Assembly (NCBI GenBank): GCA_018902385.1
Contig: JABSSW010000019.1
Location: forward strand, 558,001 to 622,000
Length of the DNA: 64,000 bases
Origin: Physcia stellaris
Taxonomy: Eukaryota > Ascomycota > Lecanoromycetes > Caliciales > Physciaceae
Direction of reading: 5' to 3'
Positions 25,920 through 37,423 of the stretch are shown here, piece after piece (position 1 is the stretch's first letter; each line of letters begins with the position of its first letter). A model generated the notes under the pieces. That model saw only the letters and a program-made list of their open reading frames with translations, was not told the origin of the DNA and made no database searches. Position numbers and translations under genes: made by a program.

Positions 25920-28174
25920 ATGTCGAAGCAGAAGCAAGCCTTATATCCGAAGCTCCAAGCCAGCGGGCCTTTCTCTGTCGAAGCTTCAGGCTACGAACCT
26001 GTCGAGGGCGAGACCATACCACGAAGGCATCCGTCTGCCAAAGACAAGCTCAGTACGACTCCCAACAAAGATGTCAACACCATCTTCGATATCCTCAAAT
26101 ATAGCGCCGACAAATTTGGTAATGCCAAAGCTCTGGGTACTAGAAAAGTCATCAGGACACATACAGAGAACAAGAAAGTCAAGAAGACTGTAGATGGCAA
26201 GACTCAGGAGGTCGACAAGAAATGGACATACTTCGAGTTGAGCGAATACACTTACATCAGCTTCGCTGAGTACGAGAAGCAAGTTCTTGCTCTTGGGGCT
26301 GGTTTAAGGAAATTGGGGTTGAGCCAATACGACAGAGTACACCTTTACGCAGCCACAAGGTACATAGTTATCTATTCACGTAAAACATACTCATGTACAG
26401 TAGGCTGACCACCAAGTAGTGCCCATTGGCTTGCCTTGTCCCATGGCGCCGTTTCACAGTCCATGGCTATAGCCACTGCCTACGACACACTTGGTGAAGA
26501 AGGCCTACAACATTCTCTAGTTCAAACAGGCTCGAAAGCAATATTCTGCGACCCTCATCTGCTAAAAAATCTCATAAATCCACTCAAAAAAGCGAAGGAG
26601 CTACAATATGTCATCTACAATACGAATAGTGAGGTTAAGCAGGAAGATATTGACGCATTAAAGTCAGCTCATAGTCACATCACCGTTCTAAGCTTCGACG
26701 ACTTGCAGAAAACGGGTGAAGAGAACCCGGTAGATCCGGTCCCTCCTCAACGTGAAGATTTATGCTGCATCATGTACACTTCCGGGTCGACAGGCACCCC
26801 AAAAGGTGTCCCGATCAAGCACAAGGCTGTGTTGGCTTCGAGTAAGTAATCTTATGCTTTGTTCTGGCTTCGTCCGCTGACCACTTGACAAGTTTCCGGT
26901 GTAACGACTATTATTGGCCAGTACATTGGGCCAGGAGACGCCATGCTCACTTATCTTCCTCAAGCACATATTCTGGAATTTGTATTTGAGAACGCCTGCT
27001 TATACTGGGGCGGTACTATGGGCTACGGTAATCCGAAAACCTTGTCAGACCAGTCAGTCCGTAACTGCAAAGGCGACATCCGCGAGTTCAAGCCTACGAT
27101 CCTTGTGGGTGTACCTGCGGTCTGGGAGTCGGTCAAGAAGGGAATCATTGCCAAGGTCAATGCAGGCAGTCCTCTAGTCAAGAATCTTTTCTGGGCTGCT
27201 CTGTCCGCCAAGGGCTTCCTCATGTCTACTGGCCTTCCGGGAACGGCTGGCTTAGATGCAGTAGTCTTCAAGAAGATTAAAGACGCCACTGGTGGACGAC
27301 TTCGAGTCTGTATGAATGGTGGTGGACCGATCGCTAAGGATACCCAGCGCTTCATCTCTATGGCGATCGCTCCCATGATTGGCGGCTACGGTCTGACCGA
27401 GACAACCGCTATGGGTGCATTGTGCGATCCGATGCATTGGACGGATAGTGCTCTCGGTGATATTCCGTCGTCCGTCGAAATCAAGCTTGTCGACTTCGCT
27501 GACGCGGGCTACTATTCCAAAAACAACCCACCGCAAGGCGAGATCTGGATTCGAGGTGATGCAGTCATGGAAAGTTATTTTAAGAACGAGCAGGAAACCA
27601 AGGAGTCTGTGACCGCCGACAAATGGTTCAAGACCGGCGATATCGGCGAGTTCGACAAGAACGGTCACCTGAAGATCATTGACCGCAAGAAAAATTTAGT
27701 CAAGACGCAGAACGGCGAGTACATCGCGCTGGAGAAGGTATGTCTCCTTTTCGCCATAGCGATTGAGCGCTTTAATTAACAGACCTTCCACAGCTCGAAT
27801 CAATCTACCGCTCCGCCACCGTCGTCGCCAACATCTGCTGCCACGCCGACCCCAACAAACAAAAGCCCATCGCTATCATCGTGCCTGCCGAGCCCGCTCT
27901 AAAGAAACTGGCAAATCAGAACGGCATCGAGGGCAGCGATCTCGGGGAACTCGCCCACAACAAGAAACTCAACGGCATCGTCCTCAAAGAGCTTCAGAAC
28001 GCAGGCCGCCAGGGTGGGCTGGCAGGCATTGAGATCATCGACGGTGTGGTGATGGCGGACGAGGAGTGGACGAGCGCCAATGGGTTGACGACGGCGGCGC
28101 AGAAGATCAACCGGAAGGCCATATTGGCGAAATATCAGAAGCAGGTTGATGAGGCTTATAAGAGCAGTAGCTGA
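25920..28174 (+). CDS. FAA1: Long-chain fatty-acid--CoA ligase (FAA1/FAA4 type)
   Basis: This enzyme activates long-chain fatty acids to acyl-CoA with ATP, for lipid synthesis or oxidation. Four exons fit: 25920-26359, 26420-26841, 26893-27737 and 27794-28174. They give 695 aa, the usual family length. Introns are 60, 51 and 56 bp with GT-AG borders. The AMP-binding P-loop YTSGSTGTPKGVP lies near residue 266. GGYGLTE lies near residue 450. The hinge and fatty-acyl signature region GDIGEFDKNGHLKIIDRKK lies near 535-553 and is followed by a C-terminal domain. The N-terminus keeps the DVNTIFDIL segment common to fungal homologues. There is no signal peptide. Cytosolic, lipid-droplet or peroxisomal location cannot be read from the sequence; the C-terminus (KSSS) is not a clear PTS1. 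FAA1 versus FAA4 is not resolved. Confidence 0.93.
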
Positions 28175-28716
28175 GTCTGCGCGGGAGGGAAGTGATGCTT
28201 TCTGAGTCAATGGCTGCGCGCAAGCGTGCATTATGTTTGAAAGTGTGCATTGGGTGTTCTTGTCCAGCCAATTGACTTCTATGTATGGGTGTGTATGGGC
28301 CAAGCGTACTTATTTATGATTACCATGAGTTCATAGGGTAGGGTAGTAGTGGTAGGTAATTCTAAACCTATTTCAGCCTGTATGAGCTTCTTCAAGCGGA
28401 TGGCCTTTGGTGCCTTGATGGAGTTTGTGCTGTTTGAGATCTCTGCCGTACATCTCCAGCACACTTCATGCCTAGAAAATGGCTATGAAAGAACGCGAAA
28501 ACAAGCGAGCCTTCCTTCACCCAAAGCTTGCTACCCTAAGGCTGCCAAATAATTAAAGGAATTCCATCCGCCGTCAGGAAAACCAAGGCACACCTCTGAT
28601 GAACCAACTCAGAAGATGAGGCCCAGCATACTCCCCAGTCCCTGCTATCCACCAGTGATACCTCCCATCCCCCTCCCCTTCCAAAGCTCCGCCAAAAGAG
28701 TAGCCCAACCACAAAT

Positions 28717-30436
28717 CTAATCAACCCCCCTCAACGCCCTCTTAAGACTACCTTCCACATCCCCCTCCTCAACCCCCGTCCAATCAGCACAATCTTCCCC
28801 CCTTCCCCCTCCCCGCTCGCGGCTGCGTCCAGGTCCGTGATGTCGAAGACCTCGCGCACGCCTTGCAGCATTTTCGTCGCGCCGTCGAGGTGGCGGATGA
28901 GGCCTTTGGTGCGGTGGATTGAGAGGGGGTTTTCTGATTCTGGTGGGGAGGTTGTAGTGGGTGTTTGGGGAGAGAGGGGAGGGGAGGGAGGAGGGTGTTT
29001 TCCCATAGGAGGAGACGGAGCCAGGATTCTAGGGCTGTGGATTGGGAGGGGGAAAGTATAGGGAGGGGGAGGGCGAGGGTTGAGATGCTCTGTTGCTGGG
29101 TTAGCTACGCGTACACCCTTCTCCCTCTGTTTGAAGGGATATAGGAAGGGGTGGGAACATACGGGATCAATGTGACTGTGCCCCCTCTCTACTTCCTCAA
29201 GCGCCTTCACCCCGTCATAAGCGTGCAGATCCAACAGAAAGCCCTCCAGGTGCGGCACTCTGCTATGCCGCGTGACATGGATCCTAGCTAGACCATTAAT
29301 GGATTTCACGCGCTGCACCACGCTGCCTAACTGCTCAGACGTAACGGCATCGGCTTTATTAACGACGATCACATCCGCGTGCGAGATTTGCAGATGCGCC
29401 GTCGTGAGATGCTCGCCCGCGTGCTGCTCTGAGGGAGCGGGATCTTCGGATAGGCTCGTGAGGATGTTTTTCGCGTCGACGACGGTGACGATGCCGTCGA
29501 GGTAGATGTTGCTGCCCAGGCCGTCGTCGGTCCAGAATAGGGGCGCCAGGTTACCGGGGTCGGCGAGGCCGGAGGTTTCGAGGAGGATGTAGTCGAAGCC
29601 GCCGCGCTTGGTGATTAGGGATTCGATGGAGGCGAGGCCGGTGTCTCTGGTTGGATGAGCGTCAGTAAGGAGGATGGTAGGAGGAGGGAAAGGGGGAGTG
29701 GTGCTCCATGTAGAACGGGAATAATAGTTTTGATTGAATGATGCAATATCAATTACGAATCTATGGACGAAACGATGGCGTCTTCGCCGTCAAAGAGATA
29801 TTAAAGCTGAACAAGACTATTTCTTTTTGAATGATCTGAAATGTTTTGTGTACTCCAATGCACAACAGAATGAGTAGCTTTCAGAGCAAAGCTAGGAACA
29901 AGAGTAAAGGAAAGGCTGGGTCTGATAAATAACGAGCTCAAATCAAGACGAATTGGAAGAGCAACTTGCATACTTGATAGAGCAACAAATACAGCCGTTG
30001 GCCAATTCAAGCCATTCTTGGACTTGCTCTCCATTCTGAGAGATCGTAAGAGCCTTCTCAATGTCCGCCGCTGTTCAAAAGGGGCTTATCAGATAGAGAC
30101 ATGAAGCTAAGGGAGCATAGCCTCACAGTCGCCAAATTCTGTACAACACAATTAGCCACTGTCATAGCGCGATTGCTTCGATACAAGCCATTTAATATCA
30201 CTGCGATTTTCTTTCCATGCTCCTCCTTCAAGACGTGGTTTACTAATGTGGTCTTGCCAGCCCCAAGATAACCTCTCAGTAAGTCAGAATTTTTTTCCTA
30301 TCGAGTTACGGTATTCTAACGTACCTGTGATGATAGATAAAGGTACTTTCACCGTATCGTGGTTAGACAATTGGTGAGTTAATAGTTCTGCTGTGCTCTC
30401 AACAAGAATAGGTGCTCCATCGCCTTCGGTATCCAT
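28717..30436 (-). CDS. CobW/G3E-family GTPase (CBWD/ZNG1-like metallochaperone)
   Basis: G3E P-loop GTPases of this group deliver metal, for example zinc, to client enzymes. Six exons fit: 30436-30325, 30272-30189, 30138-30127, 30070-29974, 29646-29163 and 29089-28717. The Walker A motif [10 protein letters not shown] spans intron 1. The switch EFGDS depends on a 12-nt microexon. The metal-binding motif NGCICC follows in exon 4. [11 protein letters not shown] (Walker B region) and NKAD (guanine specificity) lie in exon 5. The C-terminal domain is shown by [12 protein letters not shown] and [10 protein letters not shown]. Intron 2 needs a GC donor (30188-30187) to stay in frame, and intron 4 is long (327 bp). 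In the last exon the frame appears to shift twice in C- or G-rich runs, between about 28905 and 29000 and near 28780. After the second shift the homologous reading ends ALRGVD with a stop at 28717. These look like homopolymer indels. Confidence 0.85.
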
Positions 30437-31038
30437 TTTGGGACAGTCAGAATTCTACTCTAGCCCCCGGTTGGACGAGTTTGATTTAATTCGAGACTTC
30501 TTTCCACTAATTTTGAAGATTTCCTCTATGAGGCTTCAAAACTTTTTGAGCTTGTGGTGTTGTATTGCACCCCTCGCGCAATAGCCACACTACCCAGCTA
30601 CAGAAGTCATGGAACTTCTTTCCATGAACTTGTAAGATGCTTTGGGACTTTCAGAAGCTCCTTGAAGATCTGATATTGGACATCATTGACCAGTCTTCGA
30701 ACATATTCTTGGAAGACAAGATATTTGAAAGTCTGTTGGAATACTATTGATGCACCCTGTATAACCGACTTCGGAAATCACAGGAGGCTCCGTCCCATCA
30801 TCAGAACAGATTTGACGGCCTCTCAGGGATGCTTAGAATGTTGTCTTATATCCCAGCTACCCGATTTTCGGGGGTATTGACAGTTACCTTCATTTAATTT
30901 GTACCCTTTTTATCAAGTCTTGTGAAACCACCAGAAAGCTGTATGGGTCACAGTTTGGCCGGCTTTAGAAAAACATTTTTCTGAACAGGAAATGATAATC
31001 GATGAATACTGATACTGGAATTCTAGTAGACACGATAG
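30437..31038. other. Intergenic stretch, no supported gene
   Basis: Only short frames are present, such as a 37-codon plus-strand frame from 30637. It could hold the CobW promoter and the unknown 5' exon of the following open frame. In-frame stops close that frame at 31024-31038. Confidence 0.4.
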
Positions 31039-32352
31039 CCGGGCGGCTATGCTTTCACCCTGGCGCCTGCCGGCATTACGTCCCGCCCTCCGGGCATATC
31101 GAATTATGGTCTGCCAGGCCCTGAGCCATCACTCAGAGAAACAAACGAGGAATATCTTGCACAGCGGGATCACGAGGAATCAAGGGCACTAATCTCACGC
31201 CAAAGATACATAGAAAGTAGGGACTCTCGCTGGGAGCGTCCTTTCCCTTATCCAGATCAACCCACGTTAATTAATCGTCGTTTATTAAACCCAGAGGCAA
31301 CTCCTTTCATAGCACCCCGAACAAGCTCCAACAGCAGCTTCCCAGATAGTGGTATCATAGGCCCTGCGCCAGATCCTAGGCGTAACTTATCCACGCATAC
31401 ACGTTCAGAGGATTTGCCCTTACCAGTCAGTGCATATCTCCAACAGCAACCCTCTCCAAGCACTCGTCAACTTAGAAGTGGCTATATAGAACCACAACAT
31501 ATAGAAAGAGCCGCTCCTCATCCACCTACCAACACAGATCTAAGCGAACGCCATATAGAGACTCTGCCTGATCCATCCTCCAGTGCCTTCGAGCAGCAGT
31601 TAGAGCTGATCGATCTGCTTAATGATAATCGTCATCAGAGGCGCAATTCGTTCGTAGAAGCACAGCGAGAGGTTGGGTCTTTCTTAACATCTCAAGCATC
31701 AAAATCACAAGTACGTGACTTTACAGAGCGTGATCTTGCAGCAGCGAATCGATCAAGGGCACAACAACCTACATCTAGTCACGATCCGGAAGCAAGACCC
31801 ACATCTAATCGCACTTCCGGAGCAAGACACCAAGGACGCACTCGACTAAGGGAACAACAAACCATAACTGTTCTCGAACACGCTTATAACGAGGCCAGGC
31901 AAATACCTGCCCGCAATTCTCCCGGCCCGCCACCTCTCGTATGTAGGGGATCGCTCGTGATAAGACTGCCTCTAGGCGTAACACGTCAATCCTTGCCTCC
32001 GAGGAGCCCGCTTTCTCAAAGCATAACCAGCGCCTCGGATATCCCAAGCAGCGAGGGTCAACCTAGGCGTCCTGAAGATACGAGCGGCGTGAGTCGTCCA
32101 AGTACTCCCACTCAGCGCGACTACGCCGGCCATCCAAGCTCAACCGCACAAACTGCCAGCCAAGGCAATAGAGTTGACCTAAATCAACCGAGCACCACAC
32201 AAGGCATTGAGAACACGCGGCCCGACGTTGCGGAGGGTTTTGGGCATCCAGAGGCTTACCGGGTTCCTAGCCTTGCAACGCAACAAGCTCTTACAGCCCA
32301 ACCCGAGGGCTACTCCTATCGCAATCCGGACGAGCCTAAGCACAGAAAATAA
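31039..32352 (+). CDS. Methionine-free 437-codon open frame, probable exon of an unrecognised disordered protein
   Basis: The frame is open from just after stops at 31024-31038 to TAA at 32350 and contains no ATG at all. A start must therefore come from an upstream exon, or the frame is not translated. The encoded sequence is hydrophilic and rich in Pro, Ser, Gln, Arg and Thr. It begins with charged segments (for example TNEEYLAQRDHEESRALISR) and looks intrinsically disordered. A TAG acceptor at 31036-31038 is possible. It ends 18 bp before the start of the MOB3 gene on the same strand, so it could alternatively be long 5' leader DNA of that gene. I do not recognise a family. Confidence 0.4.
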   Translation, partial: PGGYAFTLAPAGITSRPPGISNYGLPGPEPSLRETNEEYLAQRDHEESRALISRQRYIESRDSRWERPFPYPDQPTLINRRLLNPEATPFIAPRTSSNSSFPDSGIIGPAPDPRRNLSTHTRSEDLPLPVSAYLQQQPSPSTRQLRSGYIEPQHIERAAPHPPTNTDLSERHIETLPDPSSSAFEQQLELIDLLNDNRHQRRNSFVEAQREVGSFLTSQASKSQVRDFTERDLAAANRSRAQQPTSSHDPEARPTSNRTSGARHQGRTRLREQQTITVLEHAYNEARQIPARNSPGPPPLVCRGSLVIRLPLGVTRQSLPPRSPLSQSITSASDIPSSEGQPRRPEDTSGVSRPSTPTQRDYAGHPSSTAQTASQGNRVDLNQPSTTQGIENTRPDVAEGFGHPEAYRVPSLATQQALTAQPEGYSYRNPDEPKHRK

Positions 32353-32370
32353 TCAGATCGACCCCACAAC

Positions 32371-33634
32371 ATGGCTGCGGCGATGTCTCCCTCAACCTCA
32401 CCGCGCCTTCCAAGCCCTCCGCCATTCCCTGAGGTTCAATTTGGGCCTCAATCTCCCAGTGTGAACGCAAGTCAAGGCATTGCACAGCTTGACACTGAAG
32501 ATTCAACAATTCTAGACAATGGAGCAACACGAAGGATCCGGCCAGGCACTAAAGCCGCAGATATGGCATCGGGTCCAGCATTAATACCTCTTGGAGATGT
32601 AAGTTCAAGACAGTCTATGTACACTACCTTTCAACCAGTCTAACGCTCAGCAGCTCGACTCACCTTTTCAACTTCAAGAACACCTCAAAGCTCTCTATCA
32701 CCATCACACAAATGGCTCGACGCCCAACACTAAGACGGCAATTACTGGTGAGACCGCCCGTCTGATTGCCACCCCGCCGGACGGGATCGATCGGAATCTA
32801 TGGCTTTATGAACTCTGCCGTCTCCTCGTACAGAAAGCAAACGAACTCATTGTAGGCTTATTCAGTGAAACACCTCCATGCTCAGCCCAGACGTGCCCCG
32901 AGATGCGCGCTTCTGAATGGCAGTACCTTTGCGCTGTACATGATCCGCCGAAGAGTTGCTGTGCTATTGACTATTGTTGCCACACCTTAGACTGGGCCGC
33001 GAATATCCTCACAAGCCAAAAACACTTTCCAAGTCGCTTATCCTTAGGTGGAGAGGGGCCAGTTGCCTTCCAGCAAGCAGAACGGCAGATCACCAACATC
33101 TTCCGTCGAGTATATCGGATCTTCGCCCATGCGTGGTTCCAGCATCGTCAAATGTTTTGGAAGGTCGAGAATCAACAAGGGCTTTACATAATGTTCAAAA
33201 CCGTGTGCGACATCTACACATTGATAGAGAAAGAGAACTACACAATTCCACCTGAAGCAGAAGGCATAGTAACCTCTGCGAAGGAGCAGCCAGTTGTTCC
33301 GAAAATCCTCAAGAAGCAGCCTGAAGAAGCGGAGCAGAAAGGAGAAAAAGAGGACATTACGACTACGATTTCTACGGGTGCTACCGCCCGGCGGCACAAG
33401 CATACCCCTTCCACTGGTGCCGCTGTGTCTACAATTGTTGAGGGGGATGACGAAGATAACGACTCTATCATCACAGCCGTGCGAGAAGATGATATACCGG
33501 CATCTCAAGAGCAAGACGATCCTGATGATGTGACAATTTCAGAGCCTACGGTCGTAGCGAAGCCGGAACCACCTGGCCCCCCAGTGGAGATAGGTTCAAG
33601 TTCAAAGCCTGTCAAAGAGGAAGCGGCAGCTTAG
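32371..33634 (+). CDS. mob3: MOB-family protein, phocein/MOB3 (STRIPAK subunit)
   Basis: MOB3/phocein is a non-catalytic adaptor of the STRIPAK complex, which controls hyphal fusion, septation and fruiting in fungi. Exon 1 is 32371-32598 and exon 2 begins at 32654 (or 32651), giving about 402 aa. The 52-55 bp intron has a GTAAGT donor. The N-terminus has the proline/serine-rich SPRLPSPPPFPE, and LDSPFQLQEHLKALYHHHT leads into the MOB core. The zinc-site cysteines lie in CPEMRASEWQYLC (from about residue 157) and the histidines in IFAHAWFQHRQMF. The motif AIDYCCHTLDWAANIL is diagnostic of the phocein branch. After the core, about 130 residues of acidic, Lys- and Pro-rich disordered tail follow, making it longer than animal MOB4 (about 225 aa). 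The frame is intact. Confidence 0.92.
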
Positions 33635-34007
33635 CTTCCCACGACTAGCAATTGTATAATGGGCTTCCCGATGTTTTGAATGGCGTTTGAGGTTATGTAC
33701 ACTGTGGGAGTTTTTGCTTGTGATCCCAACAGATACCCAGCATAGGCGATCATCTAGCGATATCATAGTATCTCATAAACAATCAATTCGGTTTCTATTG
33801 ACAGAGTTCAGCTCAGCTTTCAATTACTGTAATAAATAATATCTCATGTTTGAACGAGTCGGATTGTAGAGCGCTCCAATTGCCGGATCCCTCGCCCAAT
33901 CATCGCGTTCATCTCGCCGATAAAAGGCCGCAGCGATTAGCGAACCCAAAATTTCTCAAAAAGCTCTACTTCGACACCACAGTCATTTGAACTGATATCT
34001 GGACACC
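33635..34007. other. Intergenic region between mob3 and the membrane-protein gene
   Basis: No open frame of note. The last 100 bp presumably hold the 5' leader of the gene that starts at 34008. Confidence 0.4.
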
Positions 34008-35383
34008 ATGCTGTTCGTTCGGAAAGAGGCGTTTCTCTTCTTAGGACTGACAAACCTCTTGGAAGGCGCAATGGCTAAGTCACTCCAGGCCCGACAGGAT
34101 TGTGAGTGACCGACATCGAGAAGCACTTCTTATGCCAAAAGAGCTACAGCTAACCGCTCAACTCAATCCTAGCAAGCTCGAGGGCCTCCGGCGTATCAGC
34201 AGCCTCTTCCGCCGCCTCTCGTTCAGGTTCTCACTCTCAATTAGCATCCGCAGCAGCCTCAGCATCTACCTTACCCTCACGGACGGGGTCCATCACCTCC
34301 GCGACTGAACTCTCAGGCACGCGAACTTCTTCGACCTCAGCAACCTCTGGCGCCACTTCCAAAGATGCCGGGCAGATTATCGTCCTCACCGCGCCACCAT
34401 TTACAGAGACACGCTCTTCTGCGTGGCATGCCCATGGAGTCAATGCCACCGTCAATTCAACCTGGGTATTTACTGGAACCAACACAGCGTCAACCGCAAC
34501 TTCGCTACCTGCTGGAGCTGTAATCACTGGTACTGGAGGCAACATTACGACGATAGCGGATATTCCCGAAAACTTCATCGCCTGCCGAATTAATGCTACG
34601 ATTAAGGACCAGAGCCCCTTTTGCTCCCCAGAATATGGCCAGCAGCTCTGGGTTGGACATGTCTATTCAGGTACGCTATAAACCCTTTTGATTGAACCGG
34701 GATCATCCACTAACAGGCACCCCCTCACCAGTGAACTGGAATCCCACAATCTACTCCGACAACGCAACCAATCACGTTGAGATCCACAATGCCAACAGCA
34801 CGGACGGCAAAGACCTCCTCTACACCAGCAAGAATGTCGCCAACATTTACGGTTCCATCACTCTCGAAATGCTCCACGAGTACCTCCTGAATCAAGCCGG
34901 CAACGACACCGACTCTGCGTCCAACCTAACCTTCACCCTCGTCAGCACTCCTGCTGGCGGCACCGAAAACCGAACATCTGGGCCCATCATAAACCTCACC
35001 CTCGACCCCAGCACTCTGCCCAAGATCCATGTCACGAACCCCATCCCCACAAAGAAAGGCCTCGAGATCGGCCTCCCTATCGGCCTTGTGGCATTCGTAA
35101 TCATCGCTTTGAGTCTTTGCTGCGCAGTCCGCAAAAGCAAGCGCAATTGGAGGGAGATGCGACATTACGGGAAAGACTACATGCGGAAGCGAGCGACGAG
35201 AAGGGCCGGCAAGGAGGCGATCGTGGCATCGAGCTCAACGATTATGATTTCGATAGCAGCGCTGCGAGGGCGGATAAATTTGAGGATGAGCCGACGAGAG
35301 GAGGGAACGCATTCCGGGATGAAATTGAACGGCAGAAGGAGGAGGAGTATAGGAGTCGGCCGCAGAAGATTACGAGCTTTTAG
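34008..35383 (+). CDS. Single-pass membrane protein with Ser/Thr-rich ectodomain, function unknown
   Basis: Three exons fit: 34008-34101, 34173-34670 and from 34717. Introns are 71 and 46 bp, with CTAAC branch sites. The N-terminal 22 residues (FLFLGLTNLLEGAMA) could be a signal peptide. A long Ser/Ala/Thr-rich stalk follows, then a conserved-looking globular part (ENFIACRINATIKDQSPFC; VNWNPTIYSD) with several N-glycosylation sequons. One transmembrane helix follows (GLEIGLPIGLVAFVIIALSL) and a basic cytoplasmic tail (KSKRNWREMRHYGKDYMRKR). Beyond about 35195 the tail signal continues in another frame, running through GIELNDYDFDSS to RPQKITSF and a stop at 35381. One extra G in the run at about 35199 would reconcile the two, so an assembly indel is likely. 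The topology resembles fungal wall-sensor-like proteins, but no family is assigned. Confidence 0.72.
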
Positions 35384-36106
35384 CGATATTGCGATCGGGT
35401 ATGCCGCGGTTAACGGCTGGAGCTGAATTGTATAGTGAGTTAGGCGAATGGCAAGCCTGGGCTTCTTCCATGGGTCATACGGGCAATACTTTAGCGATGA
35501 TTATGGGTTTGCAAACCTCGCGTATAAAGAGTACTGTTGTCGAGTCCCAGGAGCCAGGGATAGCATGCTGGGTGCTTATGCTGATCCCAAACATCTAGCA
35601 ACGGGCGATGAATCGTCGTTGATACATTTGCAATCGCCAATAAAGACATGCGTTTAAGAAACAGATTCATAATTACCTGTTATATGAACCCAATACCATT
35701 CATTTTCCATTACTTTATGCAGTAGTCTGATGTAGCGTGCAAGATGAAGGGGCTACAAGGCCTTATACATTACTATTTGCCTGGCCATAGCATTATTGAT
35801 AGCTCATACAGATGGTAATACATCGAAGCTTTTGTGGTTGTCTTCTAGCTGTATGGATACTGCTCTTGTTGCTAGTGGATATTAAGATTACCATCTGTCC
35901 TACTTGATTGTGGTCTTCGATTTGAGATGAAGGAGACGCGAACCTCTGAGGAATTGAGGAGCCGAGCTCGCCGAGCCAGCCAGCAGCGTTGGCGCGCTAG
36001 GCGCGCGTCTCGTACGTGAAGCTATTCCCAGATGGCTCTCCTACCCATTGATCTTGAACACTATAAGCTCCTTCATTGCCAGTTGCGAAGTGTTACGCAC
36101 AACACT
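35384..36106. other. Intergenic region before CDC73
   Basis: No convincing coding sequence. An ATG at 36032 is in frame with CDC73, but the family-like N-terminus begins at 36107. Confidence 0.4.
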
Positions 36107-37423
36107 ATGGCGACTTTAACCGCAGATCCATTGACCAGTCTCAGACGCTCCATCGCCTCAAACAATCCCCCAATAGCTACAACTTCTTCAACACCCACCG
36201 AACTCTCAGATGGGACCGATAACCTCGCGATAGCCACTCATCTTCAATTCTCCGAACCAGAAACCCAGATATTCTCCCTCGACATACCAACTCGCTTCAT
36301 TTCATCCGACAAGCCTGTCGACCTCCGAAGCATCTACTTCGCCTGGCAGAAGAAGGACGTTGCTATCCCAGATTACATCGCTGCAACCCAGCAGCTTAAC
36401 GATGAGCTTGCCGGGAAAGCCACAGTACAGAATCTGGTCTTCGTCGAAAGATTGGACTTGATTACTTGGCTAGAAGGGGCATCGGAGGAGAGCGAATATA
36501 TCAAAGCTTCAGACGCCGACTCCGCAGCGCGATCAGCGCAGGTAGCATCTGGTGCAGCGGGCGGCGTCTCAACCATCCCCAGCAGCGCCGCAGGAGCTCG
36601 AGCAGGAAAGACGATCGATCCACGGCTGCAAGAGATCTACAACGGCGAGCGAAGAATGGGCGACCGAAACAGCATCCTCCGAGGCATCAAACCAACCGTA
36701 AGTCCCTTCCATCTCATTCATCTATACTCATCTATTCAACTAACTCGCCCTCCAGGACTTCTCCCACATCCGCAAATCCGCCGAAATCTTCCTCGCCCGC
36801 TCGCGCGCCGCCCCACCCCCTCAACCAGGCCCTCCGCCCCCTCCTCCAGCGCCCCCTCCTCCCACCCCTCCATAGCCTCGCACCACAAAAAGCCCTCCCG
36901 CCGCCCAGACCCGATAATCCTGCTCTCCCCCTCCGCCTCCTCGCTCCTGCGCATGTCGAACATAAAATCCTTCCTCGAATCCGGGACCTACATCCCACCC
37001 GACGCGACCTCGGCCAACATACTGCACATCTCGCGGCCGCTGCCCAGCATCGACGCGCACCGCCCGCTGCGCTTCATCCTCGTCGACACCCCCGAGCAGT
37101 TCAAGCCCGACTACTGGGACCGCGTCGTCGCCGTCTTCACCACGGGCCAGACGTGGCAGTTCAAGAGCTACAAGTGGCAGAGCGCGCCGGATCTGTTTCG
37201 GCACGCGCTGGGCATCTATGTGGGCTGGAGGGGCGAGGAGGTGCCCGCTAGCGTGAAGGGGTGGGGCAGGGGCGTGGTGAGTGCGTTGGTGGAGAAGTGG
37301 AATCCGACCCTGGGCGCGGGCGCGAGGTGGAGGGATAAGGAGGTTGTGGAGGGCATTTGGGGGCGGGTGGAGGAGAGTATGAGGAGTAGGGGTGGGGGAA
37401 GGAGGGGGCCGGGGGCGAGGTAG
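36107..37423 (+). CDS. CDC73: Cdc73/parafibromin, subunit of the Paf1 transcription elongation complex
   Basis: Cdc73 is the Paf1-complex subunit that binds RNA polymerase II and promotes elongation and histone marking. Exon 1 (36107-36697, 197 codons) begins MATLTADPLTSLRRSI and includes the family segments LRSIYFAWQKKDVAIPDYI and IYNGERRMGDRNSILRGIKP. A 58-bp intron follows, and exon 2 starts at 36756 with DFSHIRKSAEIFLARSRA. The C-terminal Ras-like domain is clear: RRPDPIILLSPSASSLLRM, FILVDTPEQFKPDYW, RVVAVFTTGQTWQFKSYKW, then DLFRHALGIYVGW and a stop at 37421. Between the two parts of exon 2 (about 36800-36890) the frame changes inside a C-rich stretch that contains no GT donor. One missing C in a CCCC or CCCCC run would restore it. 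The gene is normally important, so an assembly error is favoured over loss. Confidence 0.9.
   Translation: MATLTADPLTSLRRSIASNNPPIATTSSTPTELSDGTDNLAIATHLQFSEPETQIFSLDIPTRFISSDKPVDLRSIYFAWQKKDVAIPDYIAATQQLNDELAGKATVQNLVFVERLDLITWLEGASEESEYIKASDADSAARSAQVASGAAGGVSTIPSSAAGARAGKTIDPRLQEIYNGERRMGDRNSILRGIKPTVSPFHLIHLYSSIQLTRPPGLLPHPQIRRNLPRPLARRPTPSTRPSAPSSSAPSSHPSIASHHKKPSRRPDPIILLSPSASSLLRMSNIKSFLESGTYIPPDATSANILHISRPLPSIDAHRPLRFILVDTPEQFKPDYWDRVVAVFTTGQTWQFKSYKWQSAPDLFRHALGIYVGWRGEEVPASVKGWGRGVVSALVEKWNPTLGAGARWRDKEVVEGIWGRVEESMRSRGGGRRGPGAR

Noticed and set aside
29801-30061. An 86-codon minus-strand frame
   Set aside because: It overlaps exon 4 and intron 4 of the CobW gene in another frame; the family motif NGCICC is in the exon frame.
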